Origin: Ruminiclostridium sp. | GTDB lineage: Bacteria; Bacillota; Clostridia; Oscillospirales; Ruminococcaceae | Length of the DNA: 64,000 nucleotides | Assembly: GCA_024682455.1 (NCBI GenBank) | Contig: JAIKZF010000097.1 | Coordinates: 25,767-89,766, forward strand | Direction: 5' to 3' | Notes under the pieces: generated by a model | What the model saw: the letters and a program-made list of their open reading frames with translations, nothing else | Database searches by the model: none | What the model was told of the DNA's origin: nothing | Part shown: positions 61,201 through 64,000 of the stretch, piece by piece | Layout: each line of letters starts with the position of its first letter | How positions within the stretch are numbered: position 1 is the stretch's first letter | Program-made: the position numbers and the translations under genes

Positions 61201-62757
61201 ATGAGAAAAAGCTTGTGTTTTTTGGCTATCCTTTCTTTACTGACCGTGACAGGCTCCTGCGGCACGGGAAACGAAAAAAACGTGACAGCTGCCGTTACCT
61301 CGGAACGCGTATCGGAGACAATGACAGTAACCGAGGAACGCGCGCCGGAAACAACGACATCGGTCTCAACGGTCACAGAGACCGCCGAAAGCGTTGCCGA
61401 GGCTCCAAAGCCTCAGTCGTCCGCCGCGAAGCTCACTAACAAAATGACGGAATTTGAGCGCGCGTATATAACAAAGCGCGGTCTCACGCTTACAGACGGT
61501 CTTAACGATACGCCCGATGTCAGGCTTGAAAACGTGATCGTCACTAAAGAAGCCTCAGAGGTGCTCTACCGGAATATGCTAAAAAAAGGTGTCCTGACCG
61601 AGGAAGAGTATCGGCAGTACATAGCTGACGCAGTCGGATATTCCTATAACGAGGTCATGATAAACGGCGTGATATACGACGGCTTCACGCCCCCCGAGAA
61701 CTATGACGGCGGCAGGCTCGATTACGCTTACTTTGACGAGCTTACCTTCGAAAACAAGGAGGAATACTATGACTGGCTGCTTGACTATTATCTGAGGGAG
61801 CGCAGCCCGGTAATGTCCGAAGCGGAAAACTACCTTGAACAGACAAAGGCTGTATTTGACGCGGTCATAAACGGTACATACACCGTGATGCCGGACAGAT
61901 ATGAGTCCTTTGAACGGTTATCGTTCGTATCCGACCCGCTCGCCGATCTCAGCTTTACGTGGGAATACGACAAAGACGCTCTTGAAAGCATAAGAGACCG
62001 TATCGAGGAGTACAGCGTCTATGACGAACAGCTCGGGGTCGAATTCATCGTACACGTGACTCTGCCGCCGCATTATGACAGCACAAAGACCTATCCTGTC
62101 TTTTTCATGACAGACGGAGTATGGAGACTGAACGATCACGCGGCATTGTATAAGGCTATGGAACGCGGCGAGGCTGCCGATGTCATTCTCGTCAGTCTCG
62201 GCTTCAACTACAATATCAAAAACACCGATAACTTTGTTCGCTTCGAGCTCTTTATCTCACACAGAGCAGGACTGCTTGACTTCATCACCGACGACCTGAT
62301 GCCGTTTCTCTGCGAAAATTACAGGATCGACTGCACATCCTCTGCCCTGTTCGGACATTCAATGGGAGGCGTATTCTCTCATTACGCGCTTTTCTGCTCA
62401 GACAAGTATGAGAATCAGCCGTTCGGCAGGTATATCATCGGCAGCCCGGCGCTGTTCAATCTATATGACTCATATCTGGATCTCGGTGCGGAGGACGCGG
62501 TCAACGACTATGGTTATTTCGACAGACATGACAGCCTTGACAAGAAGGTATTCCTCTGCGGCGGCTCGATGGAGGATCCCGATTACGCGGATCAGTACAA
62601 CGGACACGACAGCACGCTGGAAGGGCTCAGAAAAATGAATGACCGCCTTGCAGAGCATAATGCCGACCTCACATACAGACTTTATGAGTCTCATCACTAT
62701 CAGTATATTCCCGATATGCTCATGGAATATCTTAAGGAAGCATATCCCGCGGACTGA
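61201..62757 (+). CDS. Lipoprotein esterase (alpha/beta hydrolase, esterase D/enterochelin-esterase-like)
   Basis: Lipobox LTVTGSC; GVEFIVHVTLPPHYDSTKTYPVFFMTDG; ALFGHSMGGVFSHYAL nucleophile elbow. Confidence 0.88.
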   Translation: MRKSLCFLAILSLLTVTGSCGTGNEKNVTAAVTSERVSETMTVTEERAPETTTSVSTVTETAESVAEAPKPQSSAAKLTNKMTEFERAYITKRGLTLTDGLNDTPDVRLENVIVTKEASEVLYRNMLKKGVLTEEEYRQYIADAVGYSYNEVMINGVIYDGFTPPENYDGGRLDYAYFDELTFENKEEYYDWLLDYYLRERSPVMSEAENYLEQTKAVFDAVINGTYTVMPDRYESFERLSFVSDPLADLSFTWEYDKDALESIRDRIEEYSVYDEQLGVEFIVHVTLPPHYDSTKTYPVFFMTDGVWRLNDHAALYKAMERGEAADVILVSLGFNYNIKNTDNFVRFELFISHRAGLLDFITDDLMPFLCENYRIDCTSSALFGHSMGGVFSHYALFCSDKYENQPFGRYIIGSPALFNLYDSYLDLGAEDAVNDYGYFDRHDSLDKKVFLCGGSMEDPDYADQYNGHDSTLEGLRKMNDRLAEHNADLTYRLYESHHYQYIPDMLMEYLKEAYPAD

Positions 62758-62789
62758 CATACTATGTCCCAAGAACCGAGGAAACAGCC

Positions 62790-64000
62790 ATGATTAAAAA
62801 AATTCGCAGAAGCTTTATCACGACCGCAATGCTGTCTGTGACCATTGTTCTCGCGGTCATCGTCGCGGTACTGAATATCGCCAACTACATAAACTCCGAC
62901 AATGAGGCCGAGCAGCTCCTTCGTTTCCTTGCGGGAAACGGCGGCAGCTTCGCCATGCCTCCGGACGAGTTCCGTGAGATGCCCGAGGGTGAGACGCCGC
63001 CGGAGAAGCCGGACGGCTCGGAAAAGCACCACTCCGATGAAGAGCTACGCTTCGACCCGCAGGCAGCCAATATGTTCGTCGGTATGTGGGGACGGGGTTT
63101 CATGACCGAGGAGACTCCATACGAAACACGCTTTTTCACAGTTCTTATGGGCTCCGACGGCAAAGCCGCTGAGACAAACACCGGTAAAATAGCCGCCGTG
63201 ACCAACGATGAGGCTGCCGGTATAGCCGCGGAACTCATGAGTGCGGGAAAAAAGTCCGGTTATTACGGAAATTACAGATTTCTTGCGTCCGACAAGGATA
63301 ACGGCATACTGTATATCTTCGTTGACCGTACACAATCTCTCCGCTCCGTGTCCGATATCATGCTGATAAGCATTCTTGTGGCGGTCGGAGCGGCAGCGGC
63401 GATATTTCTGCTCGTCATAGTATTCTCACGTATTTTCATTAAGCCTATCGCCGAAAGCTATGAAAAGCAGACAATATTCATCACGAACGCCGGTCATGAG
63501 CTTAAAACTCCCCTCGCCGTTATAAATTCCTGCAACGAGGTCATAGAGCTCGAACAGGGCGAAACCAAGTGGACGCAAAGTATCGCCGCACAGACGGAAA
63601 AGCTCTCCGCGCTGACGAACGAGCTCGTCGCTCTCGCAAGAATGGACGAGGGCACCGTGCTGACAAAGGAGGAATTCCCGCTGTCGGAAACGGCGGAGGA
63701 GATACTCGACCCGTATGTGCTCATGGCTGAAAGAAAGGGGCTCACGCTTACCTCGGACATACAGCCGGACATTATGTACAAGGGCGACAGGAACATGATC
63801 GCCAGACTCTTCTCCGTTCTCGCGGACAACGCTCTGAAATATACCCCCGACGGCGGCAGCATAAGCTTCAGGCTTTCGGCAAAGAACAAAAAAATAACGT
63901 TCCGTACCGAAAACACGGCACAAAACGTTGAGAAAGGCGATCACCCGGAGCTTTTCGACCGTTTCCGGCGCGGTGACGCCTCGCATAACGGCGCTATACC
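62790..64000 (+). CDS. Sensor histidine kinase (3' end truncated by window edge)
   Basis: MIKKIRRSFITTAMLSVTIVLAVIVAVLNIAN...TM...FITNAGHELKTPLAVINSCNEVIEL (H-box), ADNALKYTPDGG (N-box); not in ORF track because it has no stop in the window. Confidence 0.93.
   Translation, partial: MIKKIRRSFITTAMLSVTIVLAVIVAVLNIANYINSDNEAEQLLRFLAGNGGSFAMPPDEFREMPEGETPPEKPDGSEKHHSDEELRFDPQAANMFVGMWGRGFMTEETPYETRFFTVLMGSDGKAAETNTGKIAAVTNDEAAGIAAELMSAGKKSGYYGNYRFLASDKDNGILYIFVDRTQSLRSVSDIMLISILVAVGAAAAIFLLVIVFSRIFIKPIAESYEKQTIFITNAGHELKTPLAVINSCNEVIELEQGETKWTQSIAAQTEKLSALTNELVALARMDEGTVLTKEEFPLSETAEEILDPYVLMAERKGLTLTSDIQPDIMYKGDRNMIARLFSVLADNALKYTPDGGSISFRLSAKNKKITFRTENTAQNVEKGDHPELFDRFRRGDASHNGAI

Overview
This 64 kb window is ordinary chromosomal DNA from a low-to-mid GC Firmicute. 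A Ruminococcus/Oscillospiraceae-like clostridium is my inference from gene content and SpoIIE, not from a search. Most of it is dense housekeeping sequence: mtnA, a PNP, the remA-gmk-priA-def-fmt-rsmB-rlmN-stp-pknB-rsgA block, mltG, rsmA, spoIIE, recD2-like, ychF, trpS, metK and cysK. There is a four-tRNA cluster (Val-Asp-Phe-Gly, minus strand). I saw no prophage, CRISPR array, rRNA or transposase. The items most worth a second look are: (1) a five-gene operon at 39.6-45.6 kb under a cobalamin-riboswitch-like leader. It encodes a sorting-signal surface protein with a DUF4430-like segment, a membrane-tethered protein with the two-domain layout of animal transcobalamin/intrinsic factor (alpha-toroid repeats plus a C-terminal DUF4430-like domain), and a complete ECF transporter (T, fused A-A', S). 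This looks like a surface B12 capture and import system. (2) Two ~157-nt copies of a cloverleaf-like inverted-repeat element at 45.6 kb and 60.9 kb. Each sits exactly after the TAA stop codon of its host gene, with TAA repeated at the far end. The terminal inverted repeats differ between copies, but each copy keeps its own complementarity. (3) A [G/S]S[F/Y]-repeat low-complexity protein paired with a glycosyltransferase-like gene (30.4-32.2 kb). (4) An orphan ~145-nt small RNA with a consensus promoter, 5' hairpin, anti-Shine-Dalgarno-like pyrimidine tract and terminator (52.56-52.70 kb). (5) A 46-codon membrane smORF overlapping recD2. (6) A perfect 15-bp inverted repeat inside the start of an orphan fumarase-beta gene. 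All assignments come from reading the sequence and remembered family knowledge; no database search was run.
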